The notes under the pieces: generated by a model
Seen by the model: the letters and a program-made list of their open reading frames with translations, nothing else
What the model was told of the DNA's origin: nothing
Databases searched by the model: none
From: CAWCJL01 sp963795775
GTDB taxonomy: Bacteria > Acidobacteriota > Terriglobia > Terriglobales > Acidobacteriaceae
Direction of reading: 5' to 3'
DNA length: 64,000 nt
Assembly (NCBI GenBank): GCA_963795775.1
Contig: CAWCJL010000005.1
Location: 186,001-250,000, forward strand
Part shown: positions 17,199 to 25,488 of the stretch, in pieces
How the letters are laid out: the number at the start of each line of letters is the position of its first letter
How positions within the stretch are numbered: the stretch's first letter is position 1
Position numbers and translations under genes: made by a program

Positions 17199-18407
17199 TT
17201 ATCGCCCCATGTTGCCGGCCTGGCCGAGCGAGAAGATTGGCAGGTACAGGGCGACCAGGATAATAACGACCACAATGCCCATCACAATCAGGATTGCCGG
17301 CTCGATCAGGGACAGGGAAGCGGTCAGCGCGGTCTGCACGTCTTCCTCGAAGAACTCCGCCACGGAGTTCAGCATCTGCGGCAGTGCGCCGGTGGACTCG
17401 CCGACTTCGATCATCTCCGTCGCCAGCTCGGGAAAGATGCGCGTGGCGATCAGGCTCTTCGAGAGCGTCGTGCCTTCGCGTACGCTGCCGACCGACGTGA
17501 ACACCGCCCGCGCAATGCTGCGGCTGGAGATCGACTTCGCCGCAGTCTCAAGCGACGGCACCAGCGGCAGCCCGCCTTGCAGCAGGGTTGAGAGCGTGCG
17601 GGAAAAGAGCGCGACCTGGTACTTGAGCCAGATATTGCCAAATATCGGTAGCCCCACCCGGATCTTGTCAATCCGGCTGGCGCCCGCATCTGTCCGGCTC
17701 CAGCGGAAGAGCAGAAACGCAATCACCAGCACCACGGGAATCGCGTACAGGATGTAATGCTGGAAGTTGTTGCCCAGGGCCAGCAGCATCAGCGTGAGCG
17801 AGGGCAGCTTGGTCCCGATCTGGTCATAAAGCTGGGCGAAGCGCGGCACCACAAAGCTGATCAGGAAGATAAACAGCGAAATCACCATCACGATCAGCAG
17901 CGTGGGGTAGAACAGCGAGGCCGTCACCTTCTTGCGGAAGGTCAGCGAAATCCGCTGAAACGCGAGATACCGCCCCAACACCTCTTCCAGGTTGCCGCTG
18001 CGTTCCCCGGCCAGCAGGGTAGTGGTATAGATCAGCGGAAATCCGCCCTGCGCCTCAAAAGCTTCGGAAAGGGACTCGCCGGTGCGGACCCGCTCCGCCA
18101 CGTTCTCAAGCTGGCTCTGAAAGACGGCGTTCTTTTGTCCCTTCGCCAGCATCTCCAGCGAGCCCAGGATGGGCAGCCCGGCCCTGACCAGGGTCAGGAA
18201 CTGCTGGTTGAAAATCAGAAAGGTCTCAAGCTTGGCCTTCTTGCGCCCGCCAAGGCCGCTCCCGCCAAAGCCGCGCGGCTTCACGGAGTACACGTAGTAT
18301 CCCGCCTGCGTGAACCGGTTGCGCAGCTCCTCCGGGGAGGACGCCGCCTGCACCTGCTCCTGCATGCGTCCCCGCTCGTCGGCCAGCTTGATTACGAACT
18401 CTGCCAT
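17199..18407 (-). CDS. gspF: GspF/PilC inner-membrane platform protein
   Basis: At 402 residues this is a normal-length platform protein of the type II/type IV filament systems. It has two T2SSF cytoplasmic domains, each followed by membrane helices. The first domain contains FNQQFLTLVRAGLPILGSLE and ERSGNLEEVLGRYL. A long hydrophobic stretch, LLIVMVISLFIFLISFVVP, comes near residue 180. The second domain contains ALFSRTLSTLLQGGLPLVPS and MIEVGESTGALPQML. The final helices end VVVIILVALYLPIFSLGQ, a near-invariant C-terminal signature of the family. It is one of the early genes of the cluster, preceded 15 bases upstream by the YCF48-like gene. Confidence 0.93.
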   Translation of the reverse strand: MAEFVIKLADERGRMQEQVQAASSPEELRNRFTQAGYYVYSVKPRGFGGSGLGGRKKAKLETFLIFNQQFLTLVRAGLPILGSLEMLAKGQKNAVFQSQLENVAERVRTGESLSEAFEAQGGFPLIYTTTLLAGERSGNLEEVLGRYLAFQRISLTFRKKVTASLFYPTLLIVMVISLFIFLISFVVPRFAQLYDQIGTKLPSLTLMLLALGNNFQHYILYAIPVVLVIAFLLFRWSRTDAGASRIDKIRVGLPIFGNIWLKYQVALFSRTLSTLLQGGLPLVPSLETAAKSISSRSIARAVFTSVGSVREGTTLSKSLIATRIFPELATEMIEVGESTGALPQMLNSVAEFFEEDVQTALTASLSLIEPAILIVMGIVVVIILVALYLPIFSLGQAGNMGR

Positions 18408-18422
18408 GGTTACCTTTGGGCC

Positions 18423-19574
18423 CTATTTTCCTTTGATTGCAATGAACTTGCCAATACGACCTTCGGGGCCAACCGCCCAGGGGAAGCTGATTGCGTTATA
18501 CCCGTCATCCCCCAGCGCTGACCACGTCTTTCCGTCGTCATAGGAGAGGTCCGATCCATTCGGTCCCACCGCGATCCAGACGTTATCGGTCGTGTCCCAC
18601 GCTACTGCCGAGCGGTACCCATGCGGCAGGTGCGTAGCCGCGTACCAGCTTCCGCTCTTGGTATCCAGATAGGCTGCCGTCCGGGTGTTTACCAGCGGGT
18701 GCGTGTAGTCGCCCCCCACCGCCACCGCATGCATCGCCCCCTGCGCATCCTCCCGTATGCCCAGCGAGAACACTCCGGCCGATTGCGTTCCCCCAGCTAT
18801 GGGCACCCCCGCCCGGGCAAAGCGCCACTCCCGGCTCAGGCAGGCCGCTGGGTCCTTGTGCGAAATCTGTTCCGGGCAGTTCACGCTACCCGCATAGACG
18901 AACGGGCCGGCCCCTCCGCTCACCCCGCTGGTGCCAAACCATGGCATCGGCAGCTTGTCCGCCCCGGAGCTCCCCAACGCCAGCGCGGAGTTGCTCGCGG
19001 CAAAGGCGCCGATCTGGGTTTCGCCCACGTTCAGGTCCCGGGTCCGCACGGACGTCCAGTGCTCGCCGCCATCGGCGGTGCGCAGCAGCACGAAATTTTT
19101 CTTCACCGGATCGCCCAGCAGGTAGCCGTTCTTCCCATCGGCAAAGACCAGCCCGTCCCAGAAGCCGCTACTCTCGTGATTGGTGTACAGCAGCTTCCAG
19201 TTCAGGCAGCCGTCCGTGGTCTTGTACAAGCGGGACTCGCGCCCCGTCCCCGACGACATCACCAGCGCGGTCTTCGCGTCCCAGGCCCACACGCTGCGAA
19301 AATCCAGGTTCCCGGCGCCGTCCGGCACCTTGCACTGCTGCCACACGTAGCCGGAGTCTTCGGTGCGCAGCACGGTTCCGTGCGCCCCGCTGGCCCAAGC
19401 CACGCCATTGCCCACGGCGTGTATGCCCCGCAGCGCCTCCTTGGTGTTGCTGTGCTGCGTGTCCCACGGGTTCCACCGCGTGGTTCCCGGGGCGGGTGCA
19501 GTTTGTGCGGGGAGAGCGGCAGGGAGAAGGGCCGAAATCGAAGCAAAAACAAGCGAAACTACGGAAAACTTCAT
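18423..19574 (-). CDS. Secreted YCF48-like/BNR-repeat beta-propeller protein
   Basis: A signal peptide (residues 1-23, VFASISALLPAALPAQT) leads into a 360-residue propeller made of repeats such as GVAWASGAHGTVLRTEDSGY, RLYKTTDGCLNWKLLY, LLRTADGGEHWTSV and DLSYDDGKTWSALGDDG. The Asp-box type 'S/T.D.G..W' motifs are those of BNR and YCF48 propellers. YCF48 assists photosystem II assembly; related bacterial proteins are general scaffolds or glycan-binding exported proteins. Its place inside the secretion operon, between lolA and gspF, suggests a link with export or a cargo, but no reaction can be assigned. Confidence 0.8.
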   Translation of the reverse strand: MKFSVVSLVFASISALLPAALPAQTAPAPGTTRWNPWDTQHSNTKEALRGIHAVGNGVAWASGAHGTVLRTEDSGYVWQQCKVPDGAGNLDFRSVWAWDAKTALVMSSGTGRESRLYKTTDGCLNWKLLYTNHESSGFWDGLVFADGKNGYLLGDPVKKNFVLLRTADGGEHWTSVRTRDLNVGETQIGAFAASNSALALGSSGADKLPMPWFGTSGVSGGAGPFVYAGSVNCPEQISHKDPAACLSREWRFARAGVPIAGGTQSAGVFSLGIREDAQGAMHAVAVGGDYTHPLVNTRTAAYLDTKSGSWYAATHLPHGYRSAVAWDTTDNVWIAVGPNGSDLSYDDGKTWSALGDDGYNAISFPWAVGPEGRIGKFIAIKGK

Positions 19575-19619
19575 CGCTTTCAGGATAAATCAGGCGCCTT
19601 CCGGGTGCACTGAGTGCGG

Positions 19620-19638
19620 GAGGGGACCCGATCCCCTC
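19620..19638 (-). terminator. Short hairpin between lolA and the YCF48-like gene
   Basis: GAGGGG at 19620-19625 pairs with CCCCTC at 19633-19638 across seven bases, just after the lolA stop codon. There is no T-run. It may act as a weak terminator or an mRNA-processing structure within the operon. Confidence 0.25.
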
Positions 19639-19644
19639 TGGCCA

Positions 19645-20343
19645 TCAGACCGGTGGCAAGCCTTTGATCACCGGGACTCCAGCCGGCGCGTGGAAGGTGA
19701 ACTCCCCGTCCGGGATGGGAATGTCGGGCAGCTCGTCCCTAAATGCGAAGCTCGTGCGCGCGCCATCCAGCTCCTCCAGGCTCATCGCGTGAATGGTCCC
19801 GTCAGCCGTTACCTGGAGCGACAGCCGGCTCACCCGCTGTTCCATCCCGCGCGGCACCCCGGCCAGTGTCCAGCCCCCGTGCCCGTCCGGCGCCGCCGTC
19901 AAGCCGCCGAGCTCTTTCGCAAGCTGGGTGTGGCCCAGCAGATAGCGCAGCGGAGAGCGGAGGTCGTCCAGTTGCTTCGCATCGATCTCCTGAACCTGCG
20001 CATCCCCCGGCGTGTAGAACCAGCCGTGCTTGCCATCCAGTACAAACACCTTCCCCGGAGGCTGGGCGTAATCCCACCGCATCCGGCCCGGCTTCTTGAG
20101 CAGCAGTTCGCCCTCTTCCATCCGCTCCGAGCCCATACCGGCATAGGTTTCCGCAAAGTGAACGCGCAGCGTGCGCAGGCTGTTGTAGTGATGATCGACA
20201 GCAGCAGCAATCTGCGCGGCCGTCTGCGCCTCGATCGCTCCCGCCGCCCAAAAGGGCAGCATGAGCAATAGCAAGCCAGCTGCTCGCCGCAAAAAGAAAG
20301 GCCAGCGTGCAAGCTGGCCTTCGCTTCGGTCTTGAGTCCTCAC
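19645..20343 (-). CDS. lolA: LolA-like outer-membrane lipoprotein carrier
   Basis: LolA shuttles lipoproteins across the periplasm. The product has a signal peptide core (FLRRAAGLLLLMLPFWAAGA) and then the LolA barrel. Recognisable segments are HHYNSLRTLRVHFAETYAGM, GELLLKKPGRMRWDYAQPPG, KVFVLDGKHGWFYTPGDAQV and SPLRYLLGHTQL. The end contains PDGEFTFHAPAGVPVIKGLP. The start is uncertain. A GTG at 20343 overlaps the upstream pilin stop (GTGA) and would give 232 residues by translational coupling, but a strong terminator hairpin at 20291-20321 lies inside the first 18 codons. A TTG at 20292, directly after the hairpin, would give a standard signal peptide and 215 residues but has no ribosome site. 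The family call is firm. Confidence 0.85.
   Translation of the reverse strand: MRTQDRSEGQLARWPFFLRRAAGLLLLMLPFWAAGAIEAQTAAQIAAAVDHHYNSLRTLRVHFAETYAGMGSERMEEGELLLKKPGRMRWDYAQPPGKVFVLDGKHGWFYTPGDAQVQEIDAKQLDDLRSPLRYLLGHTQLAKELGGLTAAPDGHGGWTLAGVPRGMEQRVSRLSLQVTADGTIHAMSLEELDGARTSFAFRDELPDIPIPDGEFTFHAPAGVPVIKGLPPV
20291..20321 (-). terminator. Strong intrinsic terminator inside the lolA start region
   Basis: On the minus strand AAGGCCAGC and GCTGGCCTT form a perfect nine-pair stem with a six-base loop, followed at once by TCTTTTT. It begins 19 bases past the pilin stop codon and is the best terminator in the window. It falls within the proposed first codons of lolA, so it would separate abundant pilin mRNA from the downstream secretion genes. 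Confidence 0.75.
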
Positions 20344-20903
20344 TGCAGCGGCACGGTGCAATTGGTCCCGCCCGCCGGATCCGCCTTGATCTCGCCCGCC
20401 ATGTCCATGCAGAAGCCTCGGTGGCCGGTCTTGCCTACCGCCTGCGGAACCGCGGTGAGTTCATAGGAGGTGTACATATCCTGGTTGTTGACCGTGGTCT
20501 TGGTGCAATTGGTGATGTTGAAGGTGTACCCCGCCTTCTGCCCGGTTTCGAGACCGGAAGCCAGCACCTGGGCGGCCTGCGCGCTGGGCGGCCCCGCCGT
20601 CGGATTCCCGCCGAGTGCCGCCAGTGAGCACGCAAATCCATTTGCCGGGTAATTGGACTGGTACTGCACCTCGGCCTGATAAATGGCGCGCATGGACTGG
20701 AGAGCCGAGGTTTCATTGGCCTGCGTACGGACATTCAGCAGGCTCGGGATGGCCACCAGCATCAGGATGAGGATGACCGACATCACGATCAGCAGCTCCA
20801 TCAACGTGAAGCCGCCTTCGCGCCGGTCCCGTAACGGGCACGTTTTTTCAGCGAGTGCTGGGCCGAGCCGTGAAGGAGGGAAATAGATCAACATTGGTGT
20901 CAT
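20340..20903 (-). CDS. Type IV pilin/major pseudopilin
   Basis: The product carries a classic prepilin signature, RREGGFTLMELLIVMSVILI, cleaved between Gly and Phe with Glu at position 5. A hydrophobic helix and the conserved IPSLLNVRTQANETSALQSM follow, then a small globular domain with YQAEVQYQSNYPANGFACSL and two pairs of cysteines. Counting from the ATG at 20903 it is 187 residues with an unusually long leader of about 30 residues; a second ATG nine bases later is equally possible. It would form the fibre of the pilus or the pseudopilus piston. It is the first gene of the cluster and is followed by a strong terminator, consistent with higher expression than the rest. Confidence 0.88.
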   Translation of the reverse strand: MTPMLIYFPPSRLGPALAEKTCPLRDRREGGFTLMELLIVMSVILILMLVAIPSLLNVRTQANETSALQSMRAIYQAEVQYQSNYPANGFACSLAALGGNPTAGPPSAQAAQVLASGLETGQKAGYTFNITNCTKTTVNNQDMYTSYELTAVPQAVGKTGHRGFCMDMAGEIKADPAGGTNCTVPLQ

Positions 20904-21194
20904 CAGAACCGAATTCCTGGAACAAGTTTGGCTGGCCCTAAGGGGCCGCTCAGGGCCCAAGGCAAATCCCGCCGTCCCGAGAGTAACAAAAGCATCGCAA
21001 AACCGAAACGCCTCGTTCCAGGGGAGTGGCATGTATAAAGACGCACGCCGGCGTGTTTCCGCTCGCCCAAAAATAAAAGCGGTGACCGGAGCCGTGTTCA
21101 ACATCTATACTCGCGCCCGCGCCGCGGCCTTGCCACTGCCCCCCAACAATTGCGAATTCCACGGCGGATTTTGCATAGCGAGGAGTGTCGGGTT
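20904..21194. other. Divergent promoter region between the pilin and DUF1254 genes
   Basis: This 291-base spacer must hold promoters for both the pilin operon (minus) and the DUF1254 gene (plus). I cannot fix either promoter with confidence. The open frame that crosses it on the minus strand has no family similarity and is taken as noncoding. Confidence 0.4.
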
Positions 21195-22673
21195 ATGTGG
21201 AACGGAAAGATCATCCGCCGATGGCTGACCGCAGTGGTGGCCTTCGCATTGGCCGCTACAGCCAGTTACGGCCAGAACTACACCGAAGCCCAGTTAAAAA
21301 GCACGGATGCCTTTGCCATAGGTCTGGAGGCGTATATCTACGGCTACCCCCTGGTCATGATGGGAGTGACCGAGAGGCTTACCACCAACGTGCACAATAC
21401 CCAGACACAACTGGGCAGAGCGCCCATCAACCAATTTGCGAACAACGCAACCCTGCCGAACTCGTCGTACAAGGATGTGGTTCTTCCCAACGTCAACACC
21501 CTTTACTCCCTCGCATGGCTGGACCTGAGTGGTGAGCCAGTGGTGCTTCACCTCCCGAATGTGAATCGCTTTTTTCTGATGCAGGTGGTAGACGCGTGGA
21601 CCAGTGTCGGCGGCGTGAGCGCTTCCTGCACCAGCGGTTCCGCCGCACAGTCCTTCTGCTCTCTCGGAACAAGGTATGGAACCGGAGAAGGAAATTATGC
21701 CTTTGTGGGGCCCGGCTGGCATAAGGCGCTGCCTTCCGGGATCACACAGGTGATTCGCGTCAAGACCAATACGGTCTGGATCATCGGCCGAACCTATACC
21801 GATGGATCGCAGGCTGACATTCAGGAAGTGGCTCAGAACATCCAGCCGAACTACAGGCTCACCCCGCTGAGCCAATATGGCCATGCCTACACCCCGCCAG
21901 CGGATTCACCGGTGGACCCCACTGTCGATATCAGTACCCCGCCCAGGACCCAGGTTGCCAATATGGACGCCTGCGCCTTCTTCAGCACCATGGCGGCGAT
22001 GATGCGGCTCAATCCACCGTATGCGCAGGATGCTCCGACGGTGCAACGTATGGCGACGATCGGGCTTTCTCCGAACAACCCCTTCGTCTGCAGCAATCTT
22101 TCACTGCTGAACCGGGCAGCGCTGCAATTGGCCGTGCTGGTCGGCCAGGACACCATCGTCAAGGCCAGCCAGCAGCAATCGATGACCTCGACCGGCTGGG
22201 TCATGGCGCTCAACCTGGGCGATTACGGCCGGCGTTACCTGCTGCGGGCCGGCGTCGCATACGGCGGCATTGGCGCGAACCTCTACAAGGATGCAATCTA
22301 TGCTGCCGACCTGCTGACCGGCGGACACAACTACGTGCTGCACTTCGACGCCGGACAACTGCCGCCGGCCAATCCTGCGGCCTTCTGGTCGGTCACCATG
22401 TATAACCGCCCGGGCGAGTACCTTGTAGCGAATCCGATCAACCGTTACGCGATCGGCATTCCCAAGGTGCAGAACCACCTCCCGTGCCTGAACGCCGATG
22501 GCTCGCTCGATATCTACATCCAGAACGCGGCGCCTGCGGACCAGAACTCCAAGGCCTACTGTAACTGGCTCCCTGCGCCCACCGGCAACTTCTTGATTGT
22601 GCTGCGGATGTATTGGCCGGAAGCGACGGTCCTGGACGGGCAGTGGATTCCACCCAGGGTCCAGCAAAACTGA
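21195..22673 (+). CDS. Exported DUF1254/DUF1214 protein
   Basis: A signal peptide (WLTAVVAFALAATASYGQN) precedes a 470-residue mature protein. The N-terminal DUF1254 domain shows AIGLEAYIYGYPLVMMGVTE, VVLPNVNTLYSLAWLDLSGE and FFLMQVVDAWTSVG. The C-terminal DUF1214 domain shows FWSVTMYNRPGEYLVANPIN and LIVLRMYWPEATVLDGQWIP. This two-domain family is widespread and exported, but its biochemical role is unknown. The ATG at 21195 has AGGAG nine bases ahead and starts the signal peptide, which decides it over the longer frame. A strong hairpin follows the stop, so it is probably a single-gene transcript. Confidence 0.9.
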   Translation: MWNGKIIRRWLTAVVAFALAATASYGQNYTEAQLKSTDAFAIGLEAYIYGYPLVMMGVTERLTTNVHNTQTQLGRAPINQFANNATLPNSSYKDVVLPNVNTLYSLAWLDLSGEPVVLHLPNVNRFFLMQVVDAWTSVGGVSASCTSGSAAQSFCSLGTRYGTGEGNYAFVGPGWHKALPSGITQVIRVKTNTVWIIGRTYTDGSQADIQEVAQNIQPNYRLTPLSQYGHAYTPPADSPVDPTVDISTPPRTQVANMDACAFFSTMAAMMRLNPPYAQDAPTVQRMATIGLSPNNPFVCSNLSLLNRAALQLAVLVGQDTIVKASQQQSMTSTGWVMALNLGDYGRRYLLRAGVAYGGIGANLYKDAIYAADLLTGGHNYVLHFDAGQLPPANPAAFWSVTMYNRPGEYLVANPINRYAIGIPKVQNHLPCLNADGSLDIYIQNAAPADQNSKAYCNWLPAPTGNFLIVLRMYWPEATVLDGQWIPPRVQQN

Positions 22674-22689
22674 GGCTTCTCCAAATGAC

Positions 22690-22716
22690 TCCGGCGCTCC
22701 CATCAGGAGCGCCGGA
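22690..22716 (+). terminator. Hairpin terminator after the DUF1254 gene
   Basis: TCCGGCGCTCC and GGAGCGCCGGA form a perfect 11-pair stem with loop CATCA, 17 bases after the stop at 22673 and 32 bases beyond the convergent M16 peptidase stop. Only a short ACTTT follows. It may serve both convergent genes. Confidence 0.6.
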
Positions 22717-22748
22717 ACTTTAGGACGCAATCACGATCGAAAGCAGCT

Positions 22749-24023
22749 TCAGCAGGCCAGGTTGCCGCGGGTAAGCTTCAGGCCATCGAGCCGGCCCAGC
22801 ATGGTCACGGCGACTTTCTCAGGATCGAAGAGATGGTTGGCCATCTCCTTGACCTGTTCGCCGCTTACCGCTTCCACCCGCTCCAGGATTTCGTCCACTC
22901 CGAAGAAGTGGTCGAAGTACATCTCCTGCCGCGCGAGGTTAGACATACGCGCGCCCGAGCTTTCCAGGCCAAGAATGATGTTGCCCTTGAGCTGGTCCTT
23001 GGCCCGGCGCAACTCGTCGTCGGCCAGTGGCTCCGACTTGAGCCGGCGAAATTCGTCCATCACCAGGTCGATTACCTGCAGCGCCTTGCCGGAAGACGTG
23101 CCCGCATAGACGCACAGCATCCCCGTGTCGCGGTAGGGATTCAGATCGCTGTAGATCGAGTAGGCCAGGCCGCGCTCCTCGCGCACTGTCTGGAAAAGCC
23201 GCGAGCTCATGCCGCCACCCAGCACCGTGTTCAGCAGGAGCGTGATGTATCGGCGGTCGCTCGAGATGGGCGGCGATGGAACTCCCAGGCAAAGCTGCAC
23301 CTGTTCGAGCGCCTTCTTGTTGCGCAGCACGATGCGTGCATTCGTTGTGGGAACCTGGTCGGAGTCCGCCGGCACGCCGCCGGGGAGCTGCTCAAAGCGC
23401 CGCCGCACCATCTCGACAAACGCATCGTGGTCCAGGCTGCCGGCCGCGGTGAACACCATGTTGCCGCCGCGGAAGCGGTCGCCGTAGTAGCCGAACAGGC
23501 TGTTCCGCTCAAAGCGGCCGACCGTCTCCTTGGTGCCGAGAATCGGCTTGCCCAGCGGGTGCCCCTTCCAGAAGTTCTGGGTAAAGATCTCGTGCACGAG
23601 GTAGTCCGGATTGTCCTCGTCCATCTTGATCTCTTCCAGGATCACGCCGCGCTCGCGGTGAATGTCGTCATTGGCAAAAGTGGGATGGAGCACCAGGTCC
23701 GACAGCACATCGAGTGCCTTGGGAATGTGCTCGTCCAGCACCTTGATGTTGAAGCAGATGGTCTCTTTCCCGGTAAAGGCGTCGAGGTTCCCGCCGATGG
23801 CGTCCACCTCGCGCGCAATGTGCTGGGCCGTGCGCGACTCCGTACCTTTGAACACCATGTGCTCGACAAAATGCGAGATGCCGTTAAGCTCCGGGATCTC
23901 GTGGCGCGAGCCGGCGCGAATCCAGACACCCATGGCTACGGAGCGAATGTGTTCCATGCGCTCCGTCAGGATCGTGAGCCCGTTGGGCAGAACTGTCCGT
24001 TGAATGCTTCTTTCTGTCACCAT
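22749..24023 (-). CDS. M16-family zinc metallopeptidase (processing peptidase-like)
   Basis: The 424-residue protein begins with RTVLPNGLTILTERMEHIRS and has the inverted zinc motif HFVEH (His51, Glu54, His55) in GISHFVEHMVFKGTE. The third ligand Glu lies about 75 residues later in GVILEEIKMDEDNPDYLVHE. The second, noncatalytic half contains the M16 R/Y pair region in GGGMSSRLFQTVREERGLAY. It has no signal peptide. The family includes mitochondrial processing peptidase and bacterial PqqF/YmxG-like enzymes that degrade short peptides. Length and motifs are complete. It is divergent from rlmN across 93 bases. Confidence 0.93.
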   Translation of the reverse strand: MVTERSIQRTVLPNGLTILTERMEHIRSVAMGVWIRAGSRHEIPELNGISHFVEHMVFKGTESRTAQHIAREVDAIGGNLDAFTGKETICFNIKVLDEHIPKALDVLSDLVLHPTFANDDIHRERGVILEEIKMDEDNPDYLVHEIFTQNFWKGHPLGKPILGTKETVGRFERNSLFGYYGDRFRGGNMVFTAAGSLDHDAFVEMVRRRFEQLPGGVPADSDQVPTTNARIVLRNKKALEQVQLCLGVPSPPISSDRRYITLLLNTVLGGGMSSRLFQTVREERGLAYSIYSDLNPYRDTGMLCVYAGTSSGKALQVIDLVMDEFRRLKSEPLADDELRRAKDQLKGNIILGLESSGARMSNLARQEMYFDHFFGVDEILERVEAVSGEQVKEMANHLFDPEKVAVTMLGRLDGLKLTRGNLAC

Positions 24024-24116
24024 ATCAGTGTAGAGGCTTTCCCCGGTACGCGCTTCGGGCAGCCGCTTTGCCCCGGGCCCAAAGTGCTATTCTGGGACGT
24101 TCCGGAGCCAGCCTGT

Positions 24117-25298
24117 ATGTCACAAGAGCCGAACGGGGGAGAGCTAGTCACTCTATTAGACGCCCGGCAGCCGGATTCGGATCAGGAACTTTCCCTGCCG
24201 CTCTTCGGCCTTTCTCCTCAGCAACTTAGCGCCATCACCGCCGAGCTGGGCCAGGCCGGATACCGCGGCCGCCAGCTCGCTCACGCACTCTACCGCGACT
24301 GGCGCGGCAGCCTGGACGAGATCGCTACGCTGCCAAAGTCACTCCGGTCTGCTTTGGCTTCGGCCGGCTACACCGTGGGACTTCCCCGGATCGCGCAGGT
24401 TTTCCGCTCTGTGGACGGCACGGAACGCTACCTCATCGCGGTCAGCGGCCGCCAGACCGTAGAGACCGTCTGGATGCCTGAGGGCGACGGGGGCGAGCAG
24501 GAGGACGGCTCGGATGCCGGCGCGGAAGGCGGTCCGGGAGCAGGGGAGAGCACCTACCGCCGTGCGACCATCTGTGTTTCCAGCCAGATTGGCTGTGCGG
24601 TGAATTGCCAGTTCTGCCTGACCGCCAAGCTGGGCATCGAGAGCAACCTGACCGCCGGGGAGATTGCCGGTCAGGTGGTTGCGGTGTTGCGACGCCAGAA
24701 GGTCGAACTCGGGCGCGACCGCATCAATCTCGTTTTCATGGGCATGGGCGAGCCGTTTCTGAATTACGACGCCTTCATGGACGCCGTCCGGCTCCTAGTC
24801 ACCGAGGTCGGTATTCCGGAGTCGCGCATGACGGTCTCCACCTCCGGTATCGTGCCCGGCATCCTGCGCTTCGCCGGCGAGACCGTCAGGCCCAAGCTCG
24901 CCATTTCTTTGAACGCCTCGAACAATGTCGTGCGCGAGAGTGTCATGCCGATCACGCGCAAGTGGCCGATCGAAGCCGTCCTGGACGCCGCAAAGCAGGT
25001 ACCCTTGCGTCCCAAAGAGAAGCTGACCTTCGAATACGTGCTGCTCGGCGGTGTGAACGATACCCTTATCCATGCCGATGAGGTGGTCAACCTGCTGCGC
25101 CGCGCCAACCTGCCCGCCAAGGTGAACCTGATCGTCTGGAATCCCGGCCCCGGCATCCCGTACCACCAGCCCGACCCCGCCGACGTGGAGCGCTTTCAGC
25201 AACGGCTGGTGGCCCGCGGCGTGCCGGCCTTCATCCGCCGCCCCCGCGGACGCGACATCTACGCCGCCTGCGGTCAGTTGAAGAAGACGAGCGGGTAG
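24117..25298 (+). CDS. rlmN: 23S rRNA/tRNA adenine-C2 methyltransferase RlmN
   Basis: RlmN is a radical-SAM enzyme that methylates C2 of A2503 in 23S rRNA and A37 of some tRNAs. The 393-residue product carries the radical-SAM motif GCAVNCQFC with cluster ligands Cys160, Cys164 and Cys167, the FMGMGEP glycine motif, and the mechanistic cysteine Cys385 in DIYAACGQL near the C-terminus. The start at the ATG at 24117 yields the expected N-terminal helical domain (GLSPQQLSAITAELGQAGYR). The frame stays open far upstream, but that part is antisense to the M16 gene. An acidic Gly/Asp/Glu insertion of about 25 residues near position 122 is a local peculiarity. Confidence 0.95.
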   Translation: MSQEPNGGELVTLLDARQPDSDQELSLPLFGLSPQQLSAITAELGQAGYRGRQLAHALYRDWRGSLDEIATLPKSLRSALASAGYTVGLPRIAQVFRSVDGTERYLIAVSGRQTVETVWMPEGDGGEQEDGSDAGAEGGPGAGESTYRRATICVSSQIGCAVNCQFCLTAKLGIESNLTAGEIAGQVVAVLRRQKVELGRDRINLVFMGMGEPFLNYDAFMDAVRLLVTEVGIPESRMTVSTSGIVPGILRFAGETVRPKLAISLNASNNVVRESVMPITRKWPIEAVLDAAKQVPLRPKEKLTFEYVLLGGVNDTLIHADEVVNLLRRANLPAKVNLIVWNPGPGIPYHQPDPADVERFQQRLVARGVPAFIRRPRGRDIYAACGQLKKTSG

Positions 25299-25305
25299 CG
25301 GACCT

Positions 25306-25479
25306 TCATCGGTCGCGTCGCTCATCATCAAGAATGGACTCAAGAACCCCACTCCTCAGACGAGGCCCGACCGGGTGCGGAAGATCGATGACCTCGGAAG
25401 AAGAGATGGGCAGGATCAGCTCCCCTGCTGCGGCCAAGTACTTCTCATGCTCACTCAGGCTGTGCAGTTCGGGCCTCAT
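25306..25479 (-). CDS. Possible small protein of 57 aa downstream of yvcK
   Basis: An ATG at 25479, nine bases after the yvcK stop, opens 57 codons: MRPELHSLSEHEKYLAAAGE, then LILPISSSEVIDLPHPVGPR, ending in DDERRDR. It fills most of the space before the convergent rlmN gene. The ribosome site (GGGAG 14 bases upstream) is weak, so translational coupling to yvcK would be needed. The composition is protein-like and hydrophilic. I recognise no family, and it could be chance. Confidence 0.35.
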   Translation of the reverse strand: MRPELHSLSEHEKYLAAAGELILPISSSEVIDLPHPVGPRLRSGVLESILDDERRDR

Positions 25480-25488
25480 TGAGGCAGC

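Noticed and set aside
22833..24116. Long plus-strand extension upstream of rlmN
   Set aside because: It is antisense to the M16 peptidase. The conserved RlmN start and the ATG at 24117 show that the real gene begins later.
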